64,000 bases of DNA from an uncultured Sinobacteraceae bacterium (GCA_903822975.1 CAIJRD010000009.1:124001-188000); one strand, 5' to 3'; shown: positions 7,673 to 19,252, numbered from the stretch's first letter. Notes: generated by a model from the letters alone, not told the origin. Program-made: numbers and translations.

Positions 7673-9079
7673 TCAGTGCCCGGTCTCTTTCAGATACTCG
7701 CTGCGCGCGGCCACGCCGGTGTTGGCGAAGTCGGTGAACACGCCATCGATGCCGGCACGGAAGAACAACAGGAATTCGGCCGTCGGATCGCCGTTGTAGG
7801 CGCCGGCCAAGTAGCGCGTCTCGTCGCGGAAGGTGTAGCTGTGAACGAACAGGCCGGCCGCATGCGCATCGGCGATCAGGCTGGTGGGCGTGACGGTGTT
7901 GACGTCGGCCAGCGTGCCGGTGAACGGCGTGCCATCCGCATTGGTGGCCGGGAACGGCTTGATCACCCAGGACACCACCTGCGGTTTCCAAGGCCCGATG
8001 CCATCGGCGTAGGTTTTCACATCGGCAAGGCCGGCGGGTGTGAGCAAATCGCCGAAGTAGTGGCCGTTGCCGGCGAGTGTCCAACTGTAGGGGCGGCCAT
8101 CGACGAAGTTATAGACGTCGTCGGTCTGGTAGATCATCGCGCCGGTTTTGTAATCGACCGCATTCCCATCGATCAGCTGCACGACCTTGGTCTGCAGGCC
8201 TGCGCTGCGCAGGTACTTGAGACTTTCAGGATCGAAGCTCTGTACGAAGATCGGCGCGTCTTTGCTGTTGAGATTGTTGTCCTTGATGATCTTGAGCATC
8301 GCGTCTTCCAGCGGATGACTGCCGGCTGCGCCACAACCGTTCGCGATTGCCTGCGCGTCGTTCCAGATCGGATTTTTCGCTTCCGGATAAACCGTCAGCG
8401 TGCGTCCGGTCGAAGCACTCTTGGCCTTGGCGATGTCGATGATCTCCTGGAAGCTCAGCACCGGATACTTGCCGTTGTCGACCGTCGGACGTTCCGCGCG
8501 GTCGTCGTAGGTGGTGCCGCGAATCCATTCCTTCAATTCGGCCAGCGTGAAATCGGTGATCGACCAATCGCCGGTGTGATCCTCGCCATCGACGATCAGT
8601 GATTTCAGCACCGACTTCGGATCGCTTGGATCGGTCAGGTCGGTCAGATACTGTGCGGGTCCGCCGTAGGTCGCAAGGTCGTAAGTGACGTTGACCAAGC
8701 GTCCCGGCACCGTGCGCTTGCGCGCGGCCACCGTCGGATTGCTCGCCGCGACGTCGGCAACATTGGTGTTGTCGCTGAGCCAGGGATTGTGGCGCGCAAC
8801 CAGCACGCAGTCCTTGGTCAGATGCAAATCTTCCTCAAGCGAATCGGCGCCGACGTCGGCGGCATTCTCGTACGACGGTTGTGTCTCTTCCGGAAACAGG
8901 CCGGGCAATCCGCGATGGCCGATCACCAGTGGCTGCTTGCCGTCGAGAGTCTCGAACGGAACGCTACTGTTGCCGTTGTTATCGTTGTTGCAGGCCGTCA
9001 GCGCACAGCCGACGGCCAACAGCGCCATGCCAGCCAGGCTGCAGGTACGCGAAAGAAAGCCAAGGGTTTTGATGCTCAT
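7673..9079 (-). CDS. Glycerophosphodiester phosphodiesterase, lipoprotein
   Basis: The enzyme hydrolyses glycerophosphodiesters from phospholipid turnover to glycerol-3-phosphate and an alcohol. The 468-residue protein has a lipoprotein signal peptide with a lipobox (CALTAC, predicted lipidated Cys about residue 30). It then has the GDPD catalytic motifs: GHRG with the first catalytic His (about residue 55), EEDLHLTKD with the paired acidic residues, and RHNP with the second His. The mature protein should be anchored to the outer or inner membrane facing the periplasm. It converges on the glpD/kinase module. Its product, glycerol-3-phosphate, is the substrate of that module's GlpD, so a functional link is plausible although the genes are not in one operon. 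Confidence 0.92.
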   Translation of the reverse strand: MSIKTLGFLSRTCSLAGMALLAVGCALTACNNDNNGNSSVPFETLDGKQPLVIGHRGLPGLFPEETQPSYENAADVGADSLEEDLHLTKDCVLVARHNPWLSDNTNVADVAASNPTVAARKRTVPGRLVNVTYDLATYGGPAQYLTDLTDPSDPKSVLKSLIVDGEDHTGDWSITDFTLAELKEWIRGTTYDDRAERPTVDNGKYPVLSFQEIIDIAKAKSASTGRTLTVYPEAKNPIWNDAQAIANGCGAAGSHPLEDAMLKIIKDNNLNSKDAPIFVQSFDPESLKYLRSAGLQTKVVQLIDGNAVDYKTGAMIYQTDDVYNFVDGRPYSWTLAGNGHYFGDLLTPAGLADVKTYADGIGPWKPQVVSWVIKPFPATNADGTPFTGTLADVNTVTPTSLIADAHAAGLFVHSYTFRDETRYLAGAYNGDPTAEFLLFFRAGIDGVFTDFANTGVAARSEYLKETGH

Positions 9080-9236
9080 GAGCGCGCTCGCGATTAGGTC
9101 GCCGCACTGTAGGAGGCGCGCTTGACTGTGGTGTGACAGAACAGCGCAGCTTCGAAGTCGCGCCCACAGATCGAGATCGCGCTATGAAAAAAGTTCTTCG
9201 ACCTCGCATTTTTAAACCATCGACGACAGCCTGTAT

Positions 9237-9278
9237 CTGAAACGGAGATATCGTCGTTTCAGAGGAGGTGTGGAAATG
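9237..9278 (+). promoter_or_regulatory. Hairpin plus near-perfect Shine-Dalgarno in the leader of the orphan secreted gene
   Basis: An 8-bp inverted repeat (CTGAAACG / CGTTTCAG, 10-nt loop, 9237-9262) is directly followed by AGGAGGT at 9263-9269 and, six bases later, by an ATG at 9276. That ATG opens a frame running to 9554, which overlaps the secreted gene starting at 9436 in another frame and has no recognisable protein character. The arrangement looks like a translated leader or an RNA-structure-controlled ribosome site. The rest of 9080-9435 shows no gene I can support. Confidence 0.35.
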
Positions 9279-9370
9279 CGTGCGTGCCCTCGTATCCAAA
9301 TGGTACGGCCGCAACCCACGTGCATCTGTGGAACGGCACAACGCATTTATATCCGGAGGACGAAAACACA

Positions 9371-9439
9371 GTGCAGTCGATCGCTGTCGGAAAGTGTGTT
9401 CAACCCGATGGTTTGTGCAGCCAGGAGAGTGGCCAATGA
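9371..9439 (+). CDS. Possible 22-residue leader peptide
   Basis: A GTG at 9371, preceded by GGAGGA at 9355-9360, opens a 22-codon frame whose TGA overlaps the ATG of the next gene (ATGA at 9436-9439). The product has two cysteines and no recognisable motif. It could couple translation of the secreted protein downstream. The evidence is only the ribosome-binding site and the stop/start overlap. Confidence 0.22.
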   Translation: MQSIAVGKCVQPDGLCSQESGQ

Positions 9440-10536
9440 TTATCGCCCTTCGCCATATTTCCATCCGCAGTCTGTTGTGCGGAGTGCCGTTTCTGTTTTG
9501 CGGACTGGCGGATGCGCAGACTGCAAGAATCGATGCGATGAAACGCACCGTTGAGATTCCCTGTCCGGAGATGAGCTATTTCTCGAATCCCAAGATTGAT
9601 GTGAGCATTGGCCGCGACGAGCATTCAGATGAATACGTCTACCATTACACGATGACACCGTCGCGTACGGACACACAGCGTGCAATGTTTTTTGCGATGC
9701 GTGACCTATCTGGCTCGCATGTAAAGCTCGAATCCGGTTTTACCATGTGGCAGAGCTGTCACTATTCCGACACCAGGGCCGCCCCGACTCCTCTTGTTTC
9801 CTGCATCAACATTCCACCGAAACTGCCGGCGGCAGGTGGCGCCTACACCGGCTTGGTCATTCGCAGTAAAGCGCCGCCGGGCATCGTTTGGTACCAGATT
9901 GAAGCGGCCAGCGTGCCAACCGACTGGACGCTACAGAGTTTGGTTGCGGAGCTGTTGCCGTACTACCGGGGCAAGGCCGGCTTGATCTCCGAGGCAATCC
10001 AGGAGCAGGTTGGCGAGGAATGCCCGAGTGGAACCGTGTCGAAGAACACGGATCGAAACATGACTGGAGTTACTCTTGGTCCATCCGATACTGCTCAAGT
10101 CGATGTAGTGCGCGCAAATAACGGCGTTGATGCCGCGCTGGCTAACGCCAATCTGCGACTGGCAATTCGTGAACCTTCGGCCGACGCTCATGGCCGCGTG
10201 CAGACATTCGCTGCGCGGCTCGCAGATGTCGATTTGTCCTCCATCCACATTCAGGACTCGGCAGGTAACCCGTTGCAAACCTCAGCCGGGACGATGCAGG
10301 CACTTGCGAAGGAGACGCGCGCGAGCTTCGTACTCGATCTCGGCGTCGCGGAAAGCAAGTTGCCCTGCAATGTCAAAGGTCTGATCGTGGACGGCAAGCT
10401 CAACGACGGCACGCCGATTCGCGGAGGCATCGCCGTCAATACAACCACGTGCCAGCGCGGTGCGACCGGCACGTTTCATCTGACGCTGCCGAAGCCTGAC
10501 GACGTTTTGCAGTATTCCGGCGATGAGAGTGACTGA
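9436..10536 (+). CDS. Secreted protein of unknown function
   Basis: I do not recognise this 366-residue protein. It has a Sec-type signal peptide (basic start MIIALRHISIRS, hydrophobic core, cleavage likely after GLADAQ near residue 29). The mature part contains several cysteines (for example IPCPEM, WQSCHY, SCINIP, EECPSG, LPCNVK, TTCQRG) that could form disulfides. The ATG at 9436 is chosen because it has a GGAGAG ribosome site and starts the signal peptide; the frame continues upstream without protein-like character. The DNA here is visibly less GC-rich than the neighbours, with many A/T-ending codons, which suggests recent acquisition or a fast-evolving gene. No operon partner is evident. 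Confidence 0.75.
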   Translation: MIIALRHISIRSLLCGVPFLFCGLADAQTARIDAMKRTVEIPCPEMSYFSNPKIDVSIGRDEHSDEYVYHYTMTPSRTDTQRAMFFAMRDLSGSHVKLESGFTMWQSCHYSDTRAAPTPLVSCINIPPKLPAAGGAYTGLVIRSKAPPGIVWYQIEAASVPTDWTLQSLVAELLPYYRGKAGLISEAIQEQVGEECPSGTVSKNTDRNMTGVTLGPSDTAQVDVVRANNGVDAALANANLRLAIREPSADAHGRVQTFAARLADVDLSSIHIQDSAGNPLQTSAGTMQALAKETRASFVLDLGVAESKLPCNVKGLIVDGKLNDGTPIRGGIAVNTTTCQRGATGTFHLTLPKPDDVLQYSGDESD

Positions 10537-10836
10537 TGTCTGCCTTTGATCTGCTGTCGAGTTGGAAGGATGTTGGCGCCCACAAGCCGCACGCTTTGAT
10601 TGAATCGCTCAGCGCCATGTAACTTCTGCGTGCTTCCGTGGCCGTCAACTCTGATGGTTACGGACGCGCAGCGCCAACTGTGACTATCGACCCAAATTCT
10701 CGCCGACCAAAACTGGCCGGACGCAGCCACGATGGTAATTGCAGCTGCCGACGAAGATCACCGTGCGGCGACTTGGGATGTGAGCTGACATATCCTGAAG
10801 TCGATCGCGACGACGAGTTCGACGAATCATCTCGGT
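10537..10836. other. 300-bp gap without a convincing gene
   Basis: The region shares the lower GC of the preceding gene. A 28-codon frame overlaps the stop codon of the secreted protein (TGATG at 10534-10538, ending at 10622), but nothing marks it as a gene. No terminator-like hairpin with a T-run was seen. Confidence 0.4.
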
Positions 10837-11349
10837 CTAGCCTGAGCTGTGAATAGCGATAACAGCTCGCCAAGCTTCGAGCTTCTTCGCGTACGGCATG
10901 CCGGCATGCGCCGGGCTGGTCGATGGCAGGCGTTGAAGCTGCAGCGGACTCGATGTCAGCGAAGGTGCAACGTATCGCAGAAAACATTGTTCGGCTTTAG
11001 CGCCATTGAAGAACACCTGGCCGATCGCGCGGTGATGTTGCAGGAAGCCTTCGAAGTCGTTCGCGACCAAGGAGGTTTCTTCGATGTCGGAATCGAGCGA
11101 GCCGATCCGGTCGCAGGATTCGAGCACGTCCCACAAGGCAATCCGATGTTGATTGAGGAGGCTCAGCCGCGCAGCGTACGGCAGCTCCGGTGAGGCGCCG
11201 ATGAGTTCGCCGAGGATGCGCCAGAACACATTGCGCGGATGCGCGTAGTACTGCTGTGCCTGCAGTGAAGCGATGCCGGGCATGCTGCCGAGAATCAGGA
11301 TTCGCGCGGAGGCGTCGGCAACGGGAGCGAACGAACGTGCCTGCGACAT
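10837..11349 (-). CDS. DNA-deoxyinosine glycosylase (uracil-DNA glycosylase superfamily)
   Basis: This group (UDG family 6, hypoxanthine-DNA glycosylase) excises hypoxanthine produced by adenine deamination and starts base-excision repair. The 170-residue protein has the characteristic motif 1 LGSMPGIASLQAQQYYAHPRN near residue 20, then FWRILGELIGA, a DVLESC segment and the C-terminal LPSTSPAHAG motif equivalent to the UDG DNA-intercalation loop. Length and motif order fit the family; MutM/Nei-type enzymes are excluded. The gene begins 13 bp after the stop of the ceramidase-family gene on the same strand, so the two are probably cotranscribed. Confidence 0.88.
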   Translation of the reverse strand: MSQARSFAPVADASARILILGSMPGIASLQAQQYYAHPRNVFWRILGELIGASPELPYAARLSLLNQHRIALWDVLESCDRIGSLDSDIEETSLVANDFEGFLQHHRAIGQVFFNGAKAEQCFLRYVAPSLTSSPLQLQRLPSTSPAHAGMPYAKKLEAWRAVIAIHSSG

Positions 11350-11362
11350 GCGTCGCGCGATT

Positions 11363-12031
11363 CTAGCGGTGTCGCGTATTCGATTCGACGCGGATCAAGG
11401 CGGCCGCAACCAGTCCGAGCGTGATCGCGTTGAGGCCGTGCCAGATCCAATGCGTGCCGAGCGGGAATCGTTCGCACCAGGTCGCGTCCATCGTGCGGAA
11501 CATCAGCGACAGCAGGAACACGGCGGCTGCGGCGAAGAAGTCGAGTGCCGCTGCGCGCCGCTGCAGCGCCAGAAAAAGACCCATCAACGCGATGCCGAAC
11601 AAGGCCGGGAAGTAACCGGTCGAGCCATTGAATGAACCGGCCGGAAAGATCCGCGCGATCAGAGCGCTGAACAGCCAGAAGCCCGGCAGGCCGAGCAATG
11701 CGAAACGCCAGCGCAGATCCGCGAAGCCATGCAGGAAACAAACGACGTAGTAGTAGATGAAGATGCCGATGAACAGCACATCGAGAATCTCGGCCCAGAC
11801 CACGGCGAAGCTGTGATACGCGCTGCTGCCGACACCGATCAGTGCGATCAGTATCGGTAGCGCGCGCAGCGTGCCGGGCGCGGATCGACCTTCGTAGCGC
11901 ACGGCCAATAGTCGCCATAGCAGAAAGGCCGCGACAAAGAATGCGAGATTGCTGAACAGATTCGCCGGCTCGGCGAGCAGTCCGGCACCGAGGCGCTCGC
12001 AGTATTCGTCGCGCGCGGCGCCGAGGTTCAT
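11363..12031 (-). CDS. Ceramidase-domain (CREST superfamily) membrane protein
   Basis: Alkaline ceramidases are seven-helix Zn-dependent membrane amidohydrolases; bacterial members are largely uncharacterised. The 222-residue protein has about seven hydrophobic segments and the family marks: the N-terminal EYCERLGAGLLAEPANLFSN, the GSSAYHSF motif with Ser and His, an ILDVLF segment with Asp, and the C-terminal GTHWIWHGLNA with two His that complete the metal site. All predicted Zn and catalytic residues seem present, so an active hydrolase of an amide-linked lipid is likely. Whether this organism makes sphingolipids cannot be told from the window. It is upstream of, and close to, the deoxyinosine glycosylase gene. 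Confidence 0.82.
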   Translation of the reverse strand: MNLGAARDEYCERLGAGLLAEPANLFSNLAFFVAAFLLWRLLAVRYEGRSAPGTLRALPILIALIGVGSSAYHSFAVVWAEILDVLFIGIFIYYYVVCFLHGFADLRWRFALLGLPGFWLFSALIARIFPAGSFNGSTGYFPALFGIALMGLFLALQRRAAALDFFAAAAVFLLSLMFRTMDATWCERFPLGTHWIWHGLNAITLGLVAAALIRVESNTRHR

Positions 12032-12199
12032 GCGTGTACGGGCCTTGCGATGCGCGCGCGGCTAAGAGGCGTCGAGCTGCGAGACAGTCGCAAACGCATC
12101 GCGATCGTAGGAAGCGGATGTACAGTCCGGAAAGTCTCGACAGTTCGAGCAGCCTCGAATGCCGAGACGTTCGCGGCAGTCGCTGCGTTTAGCCCGGCA

Positions 12200-12625
12200 T
12201 CAATGATTCTTGAAGCCATCCCAGTTCGCCGGCGGCAGGTTGACCGGCGGATCGAACTGCGGCGTCCAACCCGGCGCGCGATGTTCGGCGACCACGTGCG
12301 TATAGATGCCGCCGCGCACGAACCAGTCGGCGGTCAGGCGCATGAAGCGCGGCTGGGTCGCGCCGGCGAGATCGCCAAGCAGACGGTTGGTCACGGCTTC
12401 GTGGAACGCACCTTCGTTGCGGAAACTCCACAGGTACAACTTCAGTGACTTCAGTTCGACGCACAGCGCCTCGGGAATGTACTCGAGGTACAAGGTCGCG
12501 AAATCCGGCTGGCCGGTCTTCGGGCACAGGCAGGTGAACTCCGGCATGCGCATGCGGATCACGAAATCGCGCTCCGGATTCGGGTTCGGGAAGGTTTCGA
12601 GATTCTTGCTGGGCTGCGTCGACAT
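12200..12625 (-). CDS. queF: NADPH-dependent 7-cyano-7-deazaguanine reductase QueF
   Basis: QueF reduces preQ0 to preQ1 in queuosine biosynthesis. The 141-residue product is the short, unimodular type and carries the catalytic cysteine region [21 protein letters not shown] and the NADPH/substrate segment [20 protein letters not shown] with the conserved Glu and His. The ATG at 12625 ([12 protein letters not shown]) is chosen because the family starts just before KNLETFPNP and a GGAA ribosome site precedes it; an ATG 11 codons upstream at 12658 is possible. It diverges from smc. With gluQ it indicates a queuosine-dependent tRNA modification route. Confidence 0.95.
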   Translation of the reverse strand: MSTQPSKNLETFPNPNPERDFVIRMRMPEFTCLCPKTGQPDFATLYLEYIPEALCVELKSLKLYLWSFRNEGAFHEAVTNRLLGDLAGATQPRFMRLTADWFVRGGIYTHVVAEHRAPGWTPQFDPPVNLPPANWDGFKNH

Positions 12626-12820
12626 GGGGGTTCCAAAAGGGTTGCGGTATTGTGCCATGCGTCCGGCGGTGTCCCGGACTGCGGCCGGGGTCAATGGCGG
12701 CGACCCGCGAAGCGCGTCGGAGTGCAATCCGGTTGCCACAATCCATTACACTTGAGGCCTACGTAGCCACGCACACTCGACGCCAGGCTTAAAGCGCCGG
12801 CGCGCAACCTATCAGCCTTC

Positions 12821-15800
12821 ATGCGCCTGTCCGGAATCAAGCTCGCCGGCTTCAAATCATTTGTAGATCCCAGCCATCTTCCGCTGCCGGGCAATCTGAC
12901 CTCGGTGGTCGGCCCGAATGGCTGTGGCAAATCGAACCTGATCGACGCGGTGCGATGGGTGCTGGGCGAAACCAGCATCAAGAACCTGCGCGGAACCGAT
13001 TCCGAAGACGTCATTTTCAACGGCTCGCGCACCCGCAAACCGGCTGGCCGCGCCAGCGTCGAACTGCTGTTCGACAACAGCGACCAGCAGATCACCGGGC
13101 CCTATGCGGCCTACACCGATATCGCGGTGAAGCGCGAGCTGACGCGCGATGGCGGCTCGCAGTACTACCTGAACGGCGCCAAGTGCCTGAAGCGCGACGT
13201 CACCGACCTGTTCCTTGGTACCGGACTCGGCGGCAAGAACCAGTACGCGATCATCGAACAGGGCATGGTTTCGCGGATGGTCGAGGCCAAGCCCGAAGAA
13301 CTGCGCCAGTGGCTCGAAGAAGCCGCCGGTATTTCGAAATACAAGGAACGCCGTCGCGAAACCGAGTCGCGGATTCGCGGTGCGCGCGAGAACCTTTCGC
13401 GACTGAACGACTTGCAGTCGGAACTTCATAGCCGACTCGAAGTATTGGCGCGACAGGCAGCCGATGCCGAGAAGTACAAGAATTTCAAGGAGCAGGAGCG
13501 CCGACTTAAAGCCGAAGTGCTGCTGCTGCGATTGCGTGCGCTGGAGGCGCAGGCAGTCGCTCACGAAGCCGCCATCACCGAGCTGGAAGCTGCGCTGGAG
13601 CGTGCGCGCACCGCGGTGGGCGACGCCGACATGCAGCGTGCGCTGAGCGAGCTGGCGCAGCGCGAAGCCAGCACCGTGCTCAATGCCGAGCAGGGCCAGG
13701 TGTACGAGGCCGAGGCGGCGCTGGCGCGGCACGAGCAGGCGCTGGCGCACGCGCGCGAGATGCAGACGCTGCGTCAGCGCGAACTCGACCGGCTGCAGGC
13801 ACAACTGTCCGAACTCGAACGTCGCCGCGAGAACGAGGGACTGCGCCAGCAGTCCTTGACCGAGGCGGTCGCGCAGGCGCAGGCGCACGTCGCCGGTGCG
13901 GAGGAGCAGGAGGCGCAAGCACAAGAGACACTGGCGTTCGCCGAGCAAACGCTGGCCGACGAACAGCAGCGCTGGGAAGAGTTCTCGCAGCGCTCGCAGG
14001 CGCCGCTGCTCGAAGCCGAGGGCGAGCGCGTGCGCGTGCAGGGCATGGAGCGCGCGGCGCTGCAACTCGATGAGCGCCTGCGTCGCCTGAGTGCAGACCG
14101 TGGCGCGCTCGACCTCGCGCCGATTCAATCCTCGCTGCTCGATGTCGATGAAGAATTGGCCGCGCTCGAAGCCCAACTCGGCGAAGCGCAGGAGAAATTG
14201 CAGGGTGCGGACCGCGAACTGCAGGCGCTGCGCGAACAGCGCGCCGATGTCGAACAATCGCTGCATGCCTCGCGTCAGGCGCTGGCCGACGCGCGCGGTC
14301 GCCAGGGTTCGCTGGAAACGCTGCAGCAGGCCGCACTGCGGCAGGACAACGCCGATCTGGTCAACTGGCTCAAGCGCAGCGGCTTTGCCGACCTGCCGCG
14401 ACTGGCCGCGCGGCTGAATGTCGAGACCGGCTGGGAGTCCGCCGTCGAGCACGTGCTCGCGTTCTGGCTGCAGGCGCCGCTGGTCGATGCCGCACAGCTG
14501 CCGTCACGTCCGCCCGATGTCGGTGCGCTGCCGAAAAGCGGCGCGGCCTTCCTGTCGGGCAGCGCGGATGGCCTGACCGTTTCGGCCGAGCACCTGGCAT
14601 CGAAAGTCAGCGGACCGGCCGCGCTGACCGAATTGCTGCACGGCATTTATCTGGCCGAAGACGCCGATGCCTTCGAACGACTCGCGGCGGCACTGAAGCC
14701 GGGTGAGTCGGTGATCAATCGCGATGGTGTTTGGCGCGGACCGGGTTGGTCGCGCTATCCCAGCCGCGACCCCGATCATTCCGGCGTGATCGCGCGCGGC
14801 CGCATGCTCAAGCAGTTGCAGCAGCAGGTCAGCGAACATGCAGCCAGTGTTGCGGCCAGCGAAACCGTGCTGGCCGAGCTGCGTGCGCGGCAAACGCAGA
14901 TGGAGAATGATCGCCGCCAGCTGGCGCAGCACTTCGATCAGGCGCGCAGTCGTCAGGCGCAGCGACTGGCGCATCGGCAGGCGCAGGCCGTACGGCTGGA
15001 GCAGACGCAGTCGCGGCTCAACACGCTAACGCAGGAAATCGACGCCCTCAGCGCGCAGCGTGGCGAGCATGCGCAGGAACTCGAAGACACCCGCGCGCGG
15101 CTGATCGAACTGGAACTCACCGCCGAAGCGCTGCGCAACGAGCGCGTCGAGCGCAGCCGCACGCTGGTTTCGGCACGCGAGTCGGTGCAGGGTGCGCGAG
15201 CGGGTCTGCAGCGCGGTGCGCAGGCGCGGGGTCAGGCGCAGGTCAATCTGGCGGCGCAGACCAGCGCGTTGAGCGCGGTGACGCAAGCGCTTGCCGCGCT
15301 CGCTGAGCAGAGCGAATCACTGGCGATGCAACGCGAAGCCGGTGAATCGGCCGGGCTCGATTTCGAAGAACCGATCCGCCTGCAGACGCTCGAAGCCGAA
15401 GCCGCACGCGGCGTGGTGCAGTCCGCGCGTGAACGTCTGCGCAGTGCGCGCGAAGCGCTGCAGGCGACCGAAACTGCAGTCGGCGAGGCCGCGCGTCGAT
15501 TGCGCGAATGCGAATCCGCCAAGGACATGGCGCAGGATCGTCTGCAGCAGGCGCGGCTCGAATTCGAAAACCTGCGCGCGCGCCGCGAAGGGCTCGATGC
15601 GCAGTTCGCCGAAACCGGCTACACGCGCGCGGAATTGGTCGAAGGTCTCGACGAGAATGCCCAGGCGCAGGCTTGGGAAGAAGAACTCGCCCGCGTGATG
15701 CGGCGCATCGAGCGGCTCGGCGCGATCAATCTCGCGGCGATTCAGGAACTCGACGAGGCGCGCGCGCGCGAGGCCTATTTGATCGCGCAGCACGCCGATG

Positions 15801-16369
15801 TCGCCGACGCGCTGGCGACCCTCGAAGACGCGATGCGCAAGCTCGATCACGAAACCGAGTCGCGCTTCAAGCAAACCTTCGACACCGTCAACGGCATCTT
15901 CAAGGCGCGCTTCCCGCAGCTGTTCGGCGGCGGTGAGGCCTACCTGGAACTGACCGGCGACGACATGCTGGAAACCGGCATTCGCGTGATGGCGCGGCCG
16001 CCGGGCAAGCGCAACTCCTCGATCCAGCTGCTGTCTGGTGGAGAGAAGGCGATGACCGCGGTGGCGCTGCTGCTCGGTCTGTTCCAGCTCAATCCGGCGC
16101 CGTTCTGCCTGATGGACGAAGTCGATGCCCCGCTGGACGACGCCAATGTCGGGCGTTTCTGCGAGGTGGTGCGCGAAATGGCACAAAACGTCCAATTCAT
16201 TATCATTACCCACAACAAGATAACCATGGAGCTGGCCGAGCAGTTGCACGGCGTGACGATGCAGGAGCCTGGGGTCTCCCGCCTGGTCAGTGTCGACGTC
16301 AAACAGGCGGTGCAGCTGGCAGGTGTGGCAGAAGCTCCCAACGAGACAGCTAGGGCGGAAGCGATATGA
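12821..16369 (+). CDS. smc: Chromosome segregation protein SMC
   Basis: SMC dimers with ScpA and ScpB load at origins and extrude or align chromosome arms. The 1182-residue protein has Walker A (GPNGCGKSN, residue about 30), two long coiled coils (about 165-505 and 650-1010), a hinge domain (about 505-650), the ABC signature LSGGEKAMTA and Walker B FCLMDEVDAPLDD near the C-terminus. The ATG at 12821 puts Walker A at the usual distance. No mukB is present, consistent with an SMC-ScpAB lineage; scpA and scpB are at 26.4-28.4 kb. The last four bases overlap the start of zipA (ATGA), so the two are translationally coupled. Confidence 0.98.
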   Translation: MRLSGIKLAGFKSFVDPSHLPLPGNLTSVVGPNGCGKSNLIDAVRWVLGETSIKNLRGTDSEDVIFNGSRTRKPAGRASVELLFDNSDQQITGPYAAYTDIAVKRELTRDGGSQYYLNGAKCLKRDVTDLFLGTGLGGKNQYAIIEQGMVSRMVEAKPEELRQWLEEAAGISKYKERRRETESRIRGARENLSRLNDLQSELHSRLEVLARQAADAEKYKNFKEQERRLKAEVLLLRLRALEAQAVAHEAAITELEAALERARTAVGDADMQRALSELAQREASTVLNAEQGQVYEAEAALARHEQALAHAREMQTLRQRELDRLQAQLSELERRRENEGLRQQSLTEAVAQAQAHVAGAEEQEAQAQETLAFAEQTLADEQQRWEEFSQRSQAPLLEAEGERVRVQGMERAALQLDERLRRLSADRGALDLAPIQSSLLDVDEELAALEAQLGEAQEKLQGADRELQALREQRADVEQSLHASRQALADARGRQGSLETLQQAALRQDNADLVNWLKRSGFADLPRLAARLNVETGWESAVEHVLAFWLQAPLVDAAQLPSRPPDVGALPKSGAAFLSGSADGLTVSAEHLASKVSGPAALTELLHGIYLAEDADAFERLAAALKPGESVINRDGVWRGPGWSRYPSRDPDHSGVIARGRMLKQLQQQVSEHAASVAASETVLAELRARQTQMENDRRQLAQHFDQARSRQAQRLAHRQAQAVRLEQTQSRLNTLTQEIDALSAQRGEHAQELEDTRARLIELELTAEALRNERVERSRTLVSARESVQGARAGLQRGAQARGQAQVNLAAQTSALSAVTQALAALAEQSESLAMQREAGESAGLDFEEPIRLQTLEAEAARGVVQSARERLRSAREALQATETAVGEAARRLRECESAKDMAQDRLQQARLEFENLRARREGLDAQFAETGYTRAELVEGLDENAQAQAWEEELARVMRRIERLGAINLAAIQELDEARAREAYLIAQHADVADALATLEDAMRKLDHETESRFKQTFDTVNGIFKARFPQLFGGGEAYLELTGDDMLETGIRVMARPPGKRNSSIQLLSGGEKAMTAVALLLGLFQLNPAPFCLMDEVDAPLDDANVGRFCEVVREMAQNVQFIIITHNKITMELAEQLHGVTMQEPGVSRLVSVDVKQAVQLAGVAEAPNETARAEAI

Positions 16370-17172
16370 GTCCATTGCAGTGGGCGCTGCTGATACTGGG
16401 TGCGTTGGCGATCGTCGCGCTGTACCTGTTTTCACGCCGCGACCGCCGCGCGATGGAGAAATTCGACCCCGCCGCCGGGACCGAGCCGCTGCTGCCGCCG
16501 CCGACCGAAAAGCAGCTCGATATCTTCAACAGCCAGCATCAGCAGTTCGATGAATTCGGCGTCGGCAAGCCGCGCCGCATTCCGCCGACCTTCGGTGAAT
16601 TCGAAGACGGCTTCGAGCCGGACCCGGCCGAGGAGTTCGACAGTCCCGCGCCGGTATCGCCGACGCCGCAGCGGCGCATGGAGCCTTCGATCACGCCATC
16701 GAGTGGACCGTCGGTTGCGCCACCGCCGTTGCGTCCGGCGCCCAGCGCTGCGGCTGCGCCGAAGGAAAAGATCGTCGCCTTGTTGATTGCCGAGCGTGCG
16801 GGCGAACATATCGACGGTCCCGCGCTGCACGCCGCCTTGCAGCGCCAGCGCCTCGAATACGGCGCGCGCCAGATTTATCACCGCTTGTACGACGGCGAAG
16901 TCGTGTTCAGCGTCGCCAGCCTGCTGAAGCCGGGCATCCTCGATCCGGATCAAGCTGCCAGCCTGACGACGCCGGGGCTGACCATGTTCATGATGCTGCC
17001 CGGTCCGCAGCGTCCGGCCGATGCACTGCGCGACATGCTCGCCACCGCCGAGCAGCTGGCGAAGGCGCTGAATGCCGAGGTCTACGACAGCAAGCGTGCG
17101 CCGTTCAGCGTTGCCGCTGCGCGCGCTTTGACCGCCGAAGTCGATGCCTGGGCGCGCGCCAACGGCGCCTGA
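16366..17172 (+). CDS. zipA: Cell division protein ZipA
   Basis: ZipA tethers FtsZ to the inner membrane in the gammaproteobacterial divisome. The 268-residue protein has one N-terminal membrane helix (MSPLQWALLILGALAIVALY), a short basic segment (RRDRR), a Pro/Ala-rich linker (about 60-130) and the C-terminal ZipA FtsZ-binding domain (about 133-265, LLIAERAGEHIDGPALHAAL to the VYDSKRAPFS segment). Its presence supports a gammaproteobacterial origin. It overlaps smc by four bases and is followed after 22 bp by ligA, the widespread smc-zipA-ligA order. Confidence 0.95.
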   Translation: MSPLQWALLILGALAIVALYLFSRRDRRAMEKFDPAAGTEPLLPPPTEKQLDIFNSQHQQFDEFGVGKPRRIPPTFGEFEDGFEPDPAEEFDSPAPVSPTPQRRMEPSITPSSGPSVAPPPLRPAPSAAAAPKEKIVALLIAERAGEHIDGPALHAALQRQRLEYGARQIYHRLYDGEVVFSVASLLKPGILDPDQAASLTTPGLTMFMMLPGPQRPADALRDMLATAEQLAKALNAEVYDSKRAPFSVAAARALTAEVDAWARANGA

Positions 17173-17185
17173 ACTGCTTGCCTGA

Positions 17186-19252
<2,067 letters not shown>

